Notes: generated from the letters alone by a model not told the origin. 64,000 bases of DNA from Loripinus fragilis (GCA_964019695.1 OZ026524.1:30355664-30419663), one strand, 5' to 3'; counted from the stretch's first letter, positions 11,147 through 23,989 are shown. Made by a program: numbers and translations.

Positions 11147-12693
11147 TTAAAAATTTCTTTCTGTCAGATATAAAGTGATCACAAACAAGAAAATAGTGAA
11201 CTTCGTCACAGATATCATTTTGCTACATAATGTGCATTTTCTGTCTTCTAAGGGTGTGTTATCCCAGCGACCAGTTTCAACATGAAGCCGATGATTACTA
11301 AATCTAAACTTTAACAATAAAGAATAGTGTTTCCTATTTAATTTGACTAGGTAATTTTCAAAATATAAATCTTGCTTGAAAAGATTATAATTCTTTCCTT
11401 TGGAGGATGAAGTTATATACTTTATCATGCCACTCCTGAAAATAAAGGTCTGATAGAGTTTGAGAGATTTGATTTATTGATTGATTTTTGGGTTTTCAAT
11501 GTCTTACTTGTTTAAAAGATCAGGACACCCAACAGATATTAGAATTTGTTTAATACAATGGATCCATTTGTGTTGATAGATGCCACCATCATATTCTCTT
11601 AGGAGAAGCAATTACAACCATTTTGATAGCTTTGTTTGTTTACCATTCACAATATTCATCAAAAACAAACCATATGGGTTTTGATTCTAATGTCTACTGC
11701 CTTGCAACCTAGTTATGCATGTAGCAAATATCTTTGAATTGGCAATGTACCCGAGGAACTCCGTTTGAAGCTTCTCTATGATATAAGTATTTTCAAACGC
11801 CCAGATCTCACATCCATATAGTGGTAAAATAGTGTGTTCAAAAAGCTGTAATTGTATATCAATTGGGAGATTTAAGTTTCTAATTCTATAGCCTTTTTGG
11901 CTTTATCATAATTATATATCTTTTGTTTGAGTAGAGAAGTCCCGGGGGAGAATTCTGCATTTAATATTATGCTGGCTGTCCGTTGTTTTTTTTAAAAATT
12001 CAATACTCTTTCTAGGTTCCTCTCCATGTTATGGATCCGTAGTCAATATGTGGTTGTATATATCCCTGATAAAATTTCTTTTGGACTTTGATAGTTACAT
12101 ATGTTGACAGTTTCGATAGAAGTAATATTTTTGATGAACTCGCAGAGCAAAGTTGATCGATATTGCTTGTAAGAAATAATTGGTCATCAATATGAAAACC
12201 AAGTAATTTTTGTTGAGACACATGTTTAACATCGTGATTCACAATTATGAGGTTTAAAAGTGCCCATCTTGTAATTTATATCTGGTACCTAGAATCATAT
12301 ATGTTGTTTTGTCAAATTTTAAATGCATTTTATTTTGTTTGCACCACAGTTTTGCAGAATTAGCGTCTGATTGAAGATTCTCTTCAATGTTTTTAATACT
12401 TTACTATTTGTATGAATAGTAGCATCATAAGCAAATAAAATCAGAATAACAATTATTCAGGAATAGAGCCATATCGTTAATGAGTAATAGAAATCATATT
12501 GGACCTAACAAAGATCCCTGAGGAACGCCTGCATTAACTGTTATAAACTCAGAGACCTTTGCAGTTTGGGACTGCCTGCCTTCGTCCATTAGGATGGATT
12601 TAAACCATTGAAGTGACGAGTTACTAAATTAGTATACAGCGAGTTTTTCTATTAAAATATGTGAGCCACAACATCAAATGCTTTTATTTAGTG
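11147..12693 (-). pseudogene. Non-LTR retrotransposon reverse transcriptase, C-terminal part, decayed
   Basis: Read on the minus strand, fragments in several frames give a reverse transcriptase tail. KAFDVVAHI lies at about 12660-12690 and GVPQGSLLGP at about 12500-12540. Further on come QSDANSAKLWCKQNKMHL, then LLGFHIDDQL with YIQPHIDYGSITW (12242-12012), and near the end HRLHVETGRWDNTPLEDRKC with TLC (11428-11147), the cysteine-bearing tail common to these elements. Frameshifts and stops separate the pieces, so it is not active. The N-terminal RT part continues at 14269-14740 beyond an inserted element. Confidence 0.8.
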
Positions 12694-14268
12694 TAGGACA
12701 TTATCCCCGACCCACCCCTGGACAACCCCCCCTGCCCAAATTTGTATACATAGACAAAATCCCCCATGAATTTTGCAACGCGGACATAATCCCCCCTATG
12801 AATTTTACAACGTGAACATAATCCCCCTATGAATTTTACAACATGGACATAAACCCTCCCCGACGAAATCCCCCCCCCCCACACACACACACAATCTGTA
12901 CCTATTAAAGCTTCCAAAAATATTTCCTACAATTCATTAAAAAACTTCCAAGAACACTTTAAGAGTGCCAAATGGTTCAGACTCAGTTCAGGCTCAAAGT
13001 CTGTGTGTCCTGATATGGGTCCAAACTGTTTGCGCAGGTTATCAGGTGTAAAAAGTCACCACTTGGAGCCAAAGGGTTAATAAGATCTATTTAGAGTATT
13101 GCATAAAAATAGTAGCTCATTGTTAAAATTATAATAAAAAGACAGTGTTTTTCCAACAATTAATGGGAAAACACACAACAAAAACAGCCATTGTCCGATC
13201 AATAATCTATCAATTATCTATAAACTTTGATAACAATAAAGTATAAGTGTGCATGCCTAGTTTAAAACCCAATCATGGTTTATAGCTATGGTTTCCTCTT
13301 TAATTGCACGACGGTGGTTAAGGCCTCAGAATCTATGACGGCTCTGACGTAAAGCTTTAATCGGTGGGTTGGTGCCTGATGCTTATCTGTAGCTGGACCC
13401 ACCGTGGCTCAACTTAAGGCTTTCTTTACCTCTGACTATCTGTGAGTCATGAGCCCTTTTTTTGTTTCATCATGGTGTGTTAATTTGATAAGAGTGTTTC
13501 TCCATATTGATACATTGCATTAGTTAGATGGCCTCCATGAGAGCTGAACATTTCTTGTACTTCAACAACAGCAGAATCTAGGGCGAAGATTTGGTACCAG
13601 TACAATGCATTTAAGCCCCCTGGTGGCTTAGGCTGCTGTCCATTCTAAGGCGGTGGTTATGTTGTTGTTGACTTTTTGTTTATTGTTACTCCCATTGTGG
13701 AAGTCTGTAATTGTTCTGTTTTGTTGTTTTATGTCCATTCTAGTATTGCAATCATCTTGATGGGGAAGAGAGAGCTGGTTGCTTTGCTTAATTTGTCTTC
13801 CTGGTGTCTCGTGATGGTTGAGTGGCTTTTCCTCGCGGTGCCATGAGGTTGTCTGCGGTTTGTGATTGTGGTATTTCCTGATCATACTCACTTACTATTT
13901 TTGAAATATTACTAAGAAAACTGTGACCATTAATTAGGCAAGCTAGAAAGTTGATAATGACCTATTAGCACTCAATCCGACCAGTAATTTCTTTTCAGCA
14001 CATTCAAACATTAAGTAAAAAACAAAATAAAGATGCATTTATAGGAAATGCTGTTTTTGAAGGTCATCAAGTGTAAAACTTGAATAAGGTGTGGAGAGGG
14101 GATTTTATCCGGGAGGGGTTATGTCAACGCTGTAAAATTCATAGGGGGATCATGTCCACGTTGTAAAATTCATAGGGGGGATAATATTCACGTTGCAAAA
14201 TTCAGAGAGAGGATTATGTCCACGTATACAAATTTGAGCAGGTGGGTGTCCGGGGGGATATTGTCCTA
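12694..14268. mobile_element. 1.57-kb element inserted in the LINE, with G/C-run inverted ends
   Basis: Left end TAGGACATTATCCCCGACCC with repeated CCCCCTATGAATTTTACAAC units, right end the inverse (TTGTAAAATTCATAGGGGGG ... GGGGGGATATTGTCCTA). The inverted ends are about 200 bp and consist of three or four similar subrepeats each. The middle (13296-13890) carries a copy of repeat family C. The insertion splits one reverse transcriptase, so it is younger than that LINE. Confidence 0.8.
13296..13890 (+). repeat. Interspersed repeat family C, copy 3
   Basis: Matches 10265-10380, 42190-42300 (CCTCCATG, AGCTGAA, GCGAAGATTTGG, CCCCCT, GGCTTAGGCTGCTGT) and 860-975 (GCGGTGCCATGAGG). It is carried inside the 12694-14268 element. 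Confidence 0.6.
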
Positions 14269-15090
14269 CAAAATTTCCTTTATCAATACAATATCCATTG
14301 ATCGATCAGTTTGACCATGCAGTCTGGCAGCTATGTTTTTTACAAAAGCCTGATTGATGTTCATGAATAAGCTTGTATTTAGTAAGATCATTAAATGCTT
14401 ATTGACATGTCTTTCAAATAATTTTGATATCGTCGGTAGTATAGATACTAAAGTTCGATGGATCAGATTTATTTCCACCCTTAAAATTGGAAACACTTTA
14501 GCGCATTTCATTTCATTGATAAATTGCCCAGTGTGTATGGTTTTATTAATGAGAAATGCAATGATTGGACCTTGGCTATTTATTGCAAGTTTGAAAATTT
14601 TGGGCCCAAGTCCATCTAATCCAGTGGCTTTTGATGGATCCAAGGCTTTTATATATGACTGTACCTGCTTAGATGTCACAAATTGGATATTAAAGTAGAC
14701 ATCAGAGGAAATTTTGACATAAATTAGTAATGTTTACGTCATAGTCATTTGAGCTCTTTTTATTTTTTAGAGTCGTAGATACAGATTTAAAATACTCGTT
14801 TAATTTTGATGTTGCGGATTGAAAGCCATTAAAACATTCTCCTTCAATTTCTATTTTATCAGGTAGGTCATTTTTTTAAAAGATTTTGATCCATTGTTTA
14901 CAACGCGAAAATGTTTCCATAGTGTTTTGGTATCTTTTTGCCTTTCAACAGACACTGTAAAATGCTTGCATTTTGCATCGCGAATCAAAGAGCTAACAGA
15001 CGTTTATACTGTGACCACAATACTTCCCTACCGGTAAAGTTCCCCACAGGAAGGAAATAATCCCTATGGGAAAATACCTGTGGGCAAAAA
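14269..15090 (-). pseudogene. Non-LTR retrotransposon reverse transcriptase, N-terminal part, decayed
   Basis: The minus frame 14679-14266 encodes KALDPSKATGLDGLGPKIFK, a typical entry motif of non-LTR reverse transcriptases, followed by PIIAFLINKTIHTGQF and, near the break, QAFVKNIAARLHGQTD. Upstream, fragments such as KRQKDTKTLWKHF (about 14920) fit the pre-RT linker. Continues at 12693 after removal of the insertion. Confidence 0.75.
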
Positions 15091-15980
15091 AAATCTTATA
15101 ATATACTTGAAACATTTTCAAATGTCTCTAACTGATTGAGAAAACCCAGTTTTGGTCTGAGGCATTAAAATGGATTTTTAAAAAATCCCACAGGGATTTT
15201 CAATGAAATAATCCATGGGGAAAAATCCCCGCGGAGAAATATCAAACGTTATTATTATTGGTTGACATCCATTTTTACATGACATTGTCATGATGTTTTT
15301 TTTTATTTGAACAAAAAGATGAACATTGGATTTTTCACAAAGAAGCGCAGGGAAATTCTCTTCGCTGTAGGAAAATCTCTGCTGGAACCGCGGATTTTGA
15401 CCTTTGTCATTAAATAGTTTTAGGTCATTATACATTTAAGTAAAAAGGTTATATTATTTAATCAGTATGGTCTATTCTTACTGAAATAAATCACTTGAGG
15501 TGTCTATGTCAGCTAAAACTACTAGAAACTGGTTTGGCAAATAATTTTTGGTGGCTGTTAAAGTCAATTTTCAAGGTTTTTTGAGTGTCTCATAGATTAG
15601 CCCAACTAGAGCCAAGCAAGTCGACAGGGTAATGAGTTGAAGTGCCTAATCAGGGTGTACATTGAATATCCTATTCGAGCAGATTAACTCTTTCAGGACC
15701 AATGGTATTTCCAAGTATGAAACAGTTAAGTCAGGATGGTCCATTGTATATGTTGAGGGGTCACTGGTTATAATTTAAAAAAAATAAATGTATTTCTTCT
15801 CTGAAGATTGGGTTTGCCTCAGCAAATAGTGCAGAGCCAGACACTGGCTTTCTTGTCCTCAAAGGGTTAAACAGTTGCTACCAAACTGATAAAGAAATCC
15901 AGTTTTAAAGCCATGATTTTCCACAATATTTAACAAGTAAAAACTATATGCTCATTTTTAACATTTACATTATTATAGTA
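15091..15980. other. No gene; small inverted-repeat debris
   Basis: CCCACAGG-type motifs occur in both orientations around 15045-15240 (CCCACAGGGATTTT), suggesting a small foldback element. A GTTAA-ended stretch near 15680-15870 resembles the ends of other short repeats. Nothing coding is seen. Confidence 0.4.
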
Positions 15981-15984
15981 GTCA

Positions 15985-17570
15985 AACTGTAGATAAGATA
16001 ATAATTTGCATGTATATCATTAAAAGTTTGCACATTATTCAAATTTTAAAAATAGTAATTAAGTATGATCAGGAAATACCACAATATAAAATAAGTGAAT
16101 ATGCAGATGATACGCAATTGTTCTTAAATGGAAGTGAAAACTCTCTCAGAGAGCCACTAGACATCTTAAAAATGTTTATACAATGTCGGGGCTAAGGATA
16201 AATATTGAAAAAAATAACAAAGCAATATGGATAGGTTCATTATGTAACTATACAGCACGACTGTGTAATAATTTTATATAAGATTGGACACAAGAGCCTT
16301 TTAAAATATCAGGTGTTACATATTCAACAGAAATATATGATATTTGGGACTTGAACCACAATGATATAATCAAAAAGGTTGAGGTGTTTGCAAACAGTGG
16401 TCAAAAAGAAAACTGACCCTCATAGGTAGAATAACTATAATAAAATCGTAAGCACTTGAAAAGTTCATTCACATGTTACTTGCACTTCCAAATACACCTG
16501 GAAATTTGTTCAAAAACATAGAAAAAATATTTTATCATTTTTTATGGAATGGGGTCCAGATAGAATTAAATGAAGCATCATTGTTAAAAACATTGAAGCA
16601 GGGGGACTCAAAATGGTAAATCTTTCAGAATTTATTAAAGCAATCAAAGTTTCTTGGTTTCAGAGAGTGATTCAGAGACTCTGAAAATACAGAATGAAAT
16701 TCTCTGTCAAAAATAGATTTTAATAAATTCTTTAGCTGTGGGCCAGAATACTCTGTAGAGCTTAGTGAAAACTTACACAATCCGTTTTGGAAAGATTGCC
16801 TTAACTCGTGGCCAAAATCTTGTAATAACTGTAAAGTAGAACCACAAAATCACATTCTCTGTTCACCTATCTGTTCAACAATAGTTTAAATAGAGGGCAA
16901 TATTTATATATTAACAACTGGTTGAAACAGGTATCAGACTTTTTAAATATAGACGGCAATATGTATCAGTTTGATGTTTAATAAAACATAGTATTAATGG
17001 CACTTTTTTTAATGCCAATCATTAATTTGTAAAATTCCAAATAATTGGAAAAGCATAATCATAAACAACAGGTTGGTATGTATCTAGCCTAAATATAATG
17101 GAACATGTAATTTCTATGTTAAACACTTACTTACAGATAAATGGGGCTGTAGAACATTCTATGACCACTTGATACAAGTGGACCAAATTATTAGGCAGGA
17201 AAAATGGACGAACAAGGTGGGGTACAGGAATGGAATAAGTATTATGTAGTTATAAAAAATTTAACGAGGTTGTTCTTAAATATTTTCAAATCAAATTGAC
17301 TAATAAAATTTTGGTTAGAAAATCTTTTTTACAAAGAAGTTGAAGATAATCTGTGTTCATAATGTAAACAGGAACCAGAAACAAGTTTACATTTATTTGT
17401 CAATTGTGATAAAGTTAAAGAGTTTTAGCAATCTCTACAAATATGGCTGTTACAAAATATAAATATAAGGATTAATATTGATACAAAACGTATTTTATTT
17501 TCACATCAGGGGAAAATAAATTAGGAAATCACCTACTTGAAATCGCAAAACATTATATTTACAAGAATAA
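15985..17570 (+). pseudogene. L1/Tx1-like LINE reverse transcriptase remnant
   Basis: The plus strand encodes EYADDTQLFLNGSENSLREP (16096-16155), the catalytic YADD block of an L1-type reverse transcriptase, then LRINIEKNNKAIWIGS, LPNTPGN, FYHFLWNGV-like and KMVNLSEFIKAIKVSW fragments. A tail near 17270-17420 reads FQIKLTNKILVRKSFL with a C-x2-C and a HLF motif. Many stops and shifts break it. This is a dead 3' half of an element. Confidence 0.8.
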
Positions 17571-17574
17571 ATTT

Positions 17575-18179
17575 TCTGACAAACAATTAAACATCAATTC
17601 ATTTATTTCTTTGCTCAAAGTCAAGTCAAATTTCAATGTGAAAGGTCTATTACATACATCAATAATAAAAGTCATAGTTTCTATCACAATGGACCCCATT
17701 CTATAATTACTTTAACAATAACCTAGACCAGAATAATAATAATAAAAATACCAATAATAACAACAGCAATACTCCTGTTAATAATTGAGAACACAAAATT
17801 GAAATGTTACATTACGTTTTTTACCATTTAACGTTTTCAATAAGACAAGAATATTTCTTGTACCTTAAGTTGATATAGTGGGGTGTCTCATATGAGGCAA
17901 ATACTTTTTACAACTTTATTTAAGATATACCAAAACGTGATTACTTTCATTTATAACAAGGTAGTCGTTATAACGTCGCGTAGTTTAAGAAATACAGTGG
18001 TGATATGAACGCCACAATTGTGCCAGTCATAACTATTTACCAATTCTAATTCCATCAATTTAGCGAGAATTAATAAAATTCTCAAAAGCAGATGCCGAGT
18101 TACACTTGGCCAAAGAAGTTACCCTCAGACAAAGCTGATTGTTAAATATATGCAAAAATGAGTAATGAAAGTTACATAA

Positions 18180-18180
<1 letters not shown>
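17575..18180. other. No recognised feature
   Basis: AT-rich, with a short AATAATAATAA stretch near 17730. No gene or clear repeat. Confidence 0.5.

Positions 18181-18183
<3 letters not shown>

Positions 18184-18252
<69 letters not shown>
18184..18252. repeat. (CT)n microsatellite
   Basis: About 34 CT dinucleotides with a single CG interruption. Confidence 0.95.
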
Positions 18253-18254
<2 letters not shown>

Positions 18255-18399
18255 GCATATGATAAATATGTACGCAATATGTATTGTTTAAAAAAGCATA
18301 GATGAAGATATTTAGAGATAAAAAATTATAAAAAAAGAAGAATCAAATTAAATAGAAAATACAAAAAATACCACCTAACAACCCTTAACACGGAAATGG

Positions 18400-18575
18400 A
18401 CTGGTACCATTGATAACGATGGAAAATTCAATTTGGCTTAAATGGGTAAAACTGAATTCTTGCTGTTGTGTGGGTGTCTGTGCTCTGTGTCTAATTTTTT
18501 ATTTGTTTCTTTTTCACGGTGCTGTGGGTTGGTCTGTGATCTATGATCGTGGTATTTCCTGGCATGCTCAATTAC
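18400..18575 (+). repeat. Interspersed repeat family C, fragment
   Basis: Shares GGTGCTGTGGGTTGGTCTGT and GTGGTATTTCCTGGCATGCT with family C ends at about 940 and 13850. The 81-codon frame across it is part of the repeat. Confidence 0.5.
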
Positions 18576-18837
18576 TTTTTCATAGAAATTTAGCTCCAAA
18601 ATACTGTATTAGGCTGATGGAAATAGTGTCTCTGATTTGCTTTCTAATTATCTAAAGACAATTAACCATTTAAACGTGAAATTACTTATTTTATAGGCAT
18701 ACTACAAGTTTTAAGCTTTGGATTACTATAATTCTGGATTTTAGAAATTTGACCATTCATCAATGATATCTTCGATTGAATATTGACAGTTGTACAAGCT
18801 GGCCACGAGTTTATAAAACGTTTTACATATTTTCACC

Positions 18838-19609
18838 AGACTTGGGGTCAATTACTGGGAAAAGCAATTAATAAATTAAATAGAATTACATTGGAATTAG
18901 TGCAATTAAATTACAATTACAGGTCATTTGAGGGAAGCAATTAATTACATTCAATTACTTTGCCCAGTGTAATTAATAACAATTACATTTCGCTGCCACT
19001 TAAGAGGTTTCAACAGATTTTTATCTCGGAGATATTTGAAATGAAATTCTTAAAAATCTGAGTAAACTTGGCATTCTAAATTAGCATGTCAATTAGGTTG
19101 ATTTTATGTTGATAACTTCTTATATCATTATGCCAAGTGATGCAACTTAAAAAGAAATGAAATATACAAAATCAGTTGTTATTTTGTAGTTGATGACTTG
19201 TTTACACAATTTTAAGAGAAAAGACGGAAGTAATCTTTATTTTGGGACATCTGTAAATATCCTAAATTATCAAACTAGTGCAGAAAAGAGTTTAGAAATA
19301 CTAATTGACACAAGAAAAGTCTTACAACTGACATGCCAGATAAAAACTGCTTTCAAAAAGTGTTTGAAAAAATCTGTATGACTCTATGAAAGACATAAAG
19401 GTTGGATTTCAAAGTGTGCCTTATAATACAACAAGGAATATCAGATAGTGACAGATTGAAATGTTACACGTGTGTTTAATTGTTGGCTTTGCAAGCAAGA
19501 TGTCTATAGTTCCATCCCCACTAGAACATCTTATTTATTTTCGTTTTGTTTCTATTAACATTTATAGGCCGCAGGTTCATTGAAATCCAATGTAATTTCT
19601 GAATCCCAA

Positions 19610-19650
<41 letters not shown>

Positions 19651-20378
19651 CATTATTATATTGGTAATGGCAAATGAGTTATTTAAGGGTGTAAAATAAT
19701 GTAGTGGATAGATTTGGCCATGCTCTTTACCACAATTGAAACATTTATGAATGTGTTGATCCTATGTGTGAAAAATTAACAAAATGTCTTCGAGGGGCCA
19801 ATTCACTAATCAACACTACTGTCTGCATTAAATACTATTGTTGAGATTTTCAAACATTCTATGTTTTTGTATTGTTTAAGTATCTTAACTACAATGTATT
19901 AAATTTTAAGGTTGATTGTCACAAAGCCATATGATTTTAATGGCAGATGAACATGCTTAAAAAGGATGCTTTCATAATATTAAAGGTGAATTTGTTCTAT
20001 GGTGTTTTATGTCCATACTAACATGACTAGTTCCAATTCACATTTGTTTCATATTGGGTGAATTTTTCGATAATATGGTGTGAGCATATCAAATGATTTG
20101 CATTTACAACGGCCAAGGACAATCCATTTAGCAGTATTTTAGTTTTAATTTCTATGATAATCTCAGGTAACTTAAGTTCATAACTGATCTGAAAAGTAAC
20201 TAAAATGTAATTGAAAGTACTTGGTAATTATTCTTATGTTTTACCTTGTAATCAATAACATTCAATTACTGTAATTAAAGAATTACTGACTTACAATTAT
20301 ATACACTTACTTTAGAAAATGTAATTAAATTAAAATGAATTAAAACTACAATTTAATTACCTCAACTCTGGTTTTCAC
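18838..20378. mobile_element. AATTAC-rich element with inverted ends, about 1.5 kb
   Basis: 18845-19000 is built from AATTACAATTACA-type motifs, and 20180-20375 contains the inverse (TGTAATTAAATTAAAATGAA, TAATTACCTCAACTCTGG). The middle holds no transposase. Such TAATT-rich inverted ends are known from non-autonomous DNA transposons; the superfamily is not determined. Confidence 0.55.
19609..19651. repeat. (ATT)n microsatellite
   Basis: About 14 ATT triplets with one CAT. Confidence 0.9.
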
Positions 20379-21140
20379 AGTATTTGGCAGAATAAATACA
20401 ACATCTGAGCGTTTTAAATCAAGAAAAAAAATGAAGTTTATAATTTTATGAGCAGTGAAAAGTTCATGCTCAATTGAGTTTAGCATGAATAAAACTTTAT
20501 ACCATTAGGGACAGGGCTGGTGTGTGTTCATAAGAGTGCTCATGTTTTATGATCAGAACGAGCCATTATATACATTTTGAAACAATGACTTTATGTTTGA
20601 GAAATATATTTACAATATCTATGGTAATTTAGTTTCATTTCATTTTGATCACTTGTTCATGTAATAAACAACTTTGATCCAGAAAAGAAGGCATTCCCCA
20701 TTCTTCATTGAGTTTCTAATCTAAAACATCATAAAATACCAGATTGGATGTGCCCTGTCGCAGTGGAGTTTCCAAACCAAATTTATGTTTAACAACCAAC
20801 TATTTACAGTTTAATAAACATCATGAATTCTCTGAATCAAAACAAATAACCTAAATTAAAAAAAATGCAATGCATACATATCTAGATATATTGTCAGACT
20901 AAGTTTCATTTTTATTTCGAATTACTCTAATATTTTTTTTATTTTAATAAGTCATTTATTTCCACAAAAATGCAGTAATGATATAAGCACCAACTGGTTG
21001 CAAATGCTTGCTGATACATTTTGTCATTTCCCAAATTTCAACACTGCATGTGCACTGCGATGATTTGTGATACATATAAGCATAATAACCTACCATTATG
21101 AAAACAAACAAATCATGCATTTGTAGATAAAAAAAAGTAG
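20379..21140. other. No gene; TNF-B upstream region
   Basis: AT-rich sequence with no supported feature. Confidence 0.5.
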
Positions 21141-21144
21141 CTCA

Positions 21145-21146
<2 letters not shown>

Positions 21147-21240
<94 letters not shown>
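21147..21240. repeat. (AAT)n-(ATT)n perfect palindromic microsatellite
   Basis: About 14 AAT triplets are followed directly by about 17 ATT triplets, so the tract is its own reverse complement and could extrude as a cruciform. It lies about 220 bp upstream of the TNF-B TATA box. Confidence 0.95.
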
Positions 21241-21241
<1 letters not shown>

Positions 21242-21460
21242 CCACATTATTTGTTTGTTAGTTTTTTGTTTGTTGTTTTTTTGTTCGTGTGTTCGTTTGT
21301 TTGTTTGTACGTTTGTTTGTTTTTATTAAATGCAACCAGTTGACAAATTGAAATTGATTAACAAAATGTCATTTTCATAGACTGGTACACTCGATTCTAA
21401 GGCTTCAGCTATTCATTGAAATATTACAGCCCTTAGTCGTTCTACCAGAAATCAACAACG

Positions 21461-21470
21461 TATATAAAAG
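21461..21470 (+). promoter_or_regulatory. TATA box of TNF-B
   Basis: TATATAAAAG is a near-ideal TATA element, followed by a locally GC-richer stretch (21480-21535). Transcription would begin near 21490, leaving a leader of about 420 nt before the ATG at 21910. No transcript data are available to confirm it. Confidence 0.6.
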
Positions 21471-21909
21471 CTGACCATTTTCGGCCCGCCATTCGAACGG
21501 CGTTTCGCTGACGGGGCGATAGCGGCCCGAGAGTGTATACCGGCTGGGATTTTATCACTTATTATGAAGACCTTGCCTGTTCTTTCAGACAAAAAAAGTG
21601 GAGTGCAGACATACAGCCCAAAATAAAGGTCAAAGTGATTTTGTATTGTCTGTGAGGCTATTAATTGTGCTGATTTCGATTCCTTTTTGGTATACTTTTA
21701 TTTTATTCGTCTAGTATCAAACCAATCAAACAGTCTTCAGTTTTCGATCTTTTTTTGCAAGTGGTTTGGAATGTTTCCTGATTTACTTACTTCGATTTTT
21801 TTTAATATGGGTAGGCATATCGTCAATACGGAAATGAACTTTGACCCTTTATAACAGTTACACTCAGGGATCAGCCATTTTCACTACGGCCAGAAATGTT
21901 TCTCATAGT

Positions 21910-22131
21910 ATGGTATTTAGAAAGAAAAGACGCCTACGTAAATATTTCAGATTTATTTTCTGTGTCATCGTCATATCTGTCGCAACTTCAATGCTGACTA
22001 CAAAGATTTTCTTAAAGGTATCGCACGTTGATTCGTCATATGGAAAGTGCAGTCACGGCGTCAGTTTAGGTCAGCTCAACAAATTCCATGCCACTAAGTC
22101 TACTTCCAAGACAAACTTTCCGTTGGAACAG
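21910..22131 (+). CDS. TNF-B exon 1, cytoplasmic tail and membrane anchor
   Basis: The first ATG in frame is at 21910; the frame is open back to a stop at 21835 but without another ATG. It encodes a short basic tail (FRKKRRLRK, residues 3-11), then a hydrophobic segment of about 19 residues (12-30, FIFCVIVISVATSML) and an extracellular stretch to residue 74. A basic N-terminus before a single membrane span gives type II topology, as in TNF ligands. The exon ends CAG before GTCAGT in phase 0, matching exon 2. The anchor aligns by pattern with TNF-C exon 1 (S-x3-S-x-L ... F), which supports the assignment. Confidence 0.75.
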
Positions 22132-22199
22132 GTCAGTAAAATTTCTAAAATTATCAAATGTTCAACCAATGTAACGGCAAACTCCAGAATTGCCGTTTC

Positions 22200-23985
22200 G
22201 TGAAACACAAGTAATCGAAACAGTTGGTTGTTGTTTACAAGACTAAATGTGGGCCGTAATTATTGCATATTCATAAAACCAAATTTTGAAAGATCCATGG
22301 ACGCTGTCATGCTAATTTGCATTTAAAATATTTATCTATTCATTTATTTATTTATTTTTTTTTATTTATTTATTTATTGTGTTTTATAATTTATTGCGCT
22401 GCATGCTTGGATAATACAATACAACATAAAACAAACCGCGTGTCACTGTGTAACTTTGAGAAATTTAGCTAACTTGATCATAATTTGCTAATGTAGCTCT
22501 AGTTTGTCCAGGTTACATTATTTTGACCAGAAAACAAAATGAATAAAAGTATTTATGTTTGGAAAACATGTCATTTTGATATTAAATATTACATAAAAGT
22601 TTAAAGTGGCTCTATTTAATCTCAGTTGACTAGCAGGCTGGTTGAAGCCGATCTGGCTAACCCTACAGATTTTTATTTCTTAATTTCATTAATGAAAATA
22701 ATAAAAAGATTCCCAAGTTTCAAAATGAACAGATAATTCTAAATGCGCCAATATGTTATACAGATATGTTTGAATTAGAAAATAAATAATAAATATATTC
22801 AGCAACAAAGCAGAGATAGACTAATTGGTTAAATTCAAAAAAACTATCCTGCATTAAAGTTTGCAGAAAGAAGCATAAAATCAAATTAAATTGAATTAAC
22901 ACAGTTCTAAGCCTTTTTTGTCTATCCTATAGAATATTCTCATTGTGGTCTCGCAAGACAGCAGGGTAGTGAGATTTAATGTCTCAAGGAATTCATTGGT
23001 TCTGACGTAGCTACAGATGTACCAAACTGTCCAAAACAGTCCTTGCCTCGAGGTTATAAAACTTTTTACCATGCTCAACTCAGCTGAACATGAAATTCCA
23101 ATAACTCAGAAATCAAAATGTTGAAATATACAGGTTTTTTTCTTACTTTAAAACTCTCGTATACTGTATTTATTCTGCGGATAAATGTTAATATGCCAAT
23201 AATTGTTGGCATTTTTACATTTATGAGCAGGATAGAATTCATGCACGGCTTAGTTAAGCATAAAAGTTTTGTAACCAGGTTTGTAATGAAGGACAATTAT
23301 AATTGACATGCAAACAAAAAGAAGGGGAATGGTTGCATTATTACTTTGGGCTAGGACTATGCCGTCGCCTTGTAATTATCCATGGGTTAGTTAGGGCAAA
23401 CGAATTATGTGAATAATTCAAGGAAGTCATGAAGTTAGGTTGTCATGAAGTTGGGTATTTCAAAACAATTCAGCGAATTTCCAACCGCAAGCTTATTGGC
23501 GCTACAACGAGTACAAATGACCAGGTGACCACATACTGCAATTATTGTTTGAGGCCGTGTTCCTTAGCTATAACCAGTACTGGCCGGGTGTGTATATCGG
23601 TTTTGTAATTATACGTCCAGGAGCACCAATTAATCGAAGCAAAGACAGTCTGATCATCCCATTAAGATATTTTACAATAAAGATGGAAATGCTTTTATAT
23701 TGGAAATACTTTTGCCCGTCATTTGAACTTGAGACACTAGAAGAGATACTATACAGTACAATTTGTTTCTGAATCAATTAAAATTTGAACAGGGGACAAA
23801 ATGTATTCATTATCTTATATTCATTTATGTTATGTTAATATTGTGAAAAGATAAACAAAAAAGTAGCAGAACAAACTTATGATTATAAAGGATTCAACTC
23901 ATCTACCACAAAAATGGTGAAAACAATTAGAAATATTGCACAAAAAATGAATGTTCTAATTGTAACATTATGATTAAAAATATAA
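22200..23985. other. TNF-B intron 1, left part: repeat debris
   Basis: Contains a (TTTA)n stretch at 22325-22380 and a segment at 22900-23220 that resembles 41875-42080 (CATGCTCAACTCA, ATAAATGTTAATATGCCAA), thus an interspersed repeat. Short overlapping frames at 23118-23306 and 23545-23777 have no recognisable product. Confidence 0.5.
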
Positions 23986-23989
23986 AAAT

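Noticed and set aside
14354..14698. A 114-codon plus-strand frame
   Set aside because: It is the antisense shadow of the reverse transcriptase fragment on the minus strand.
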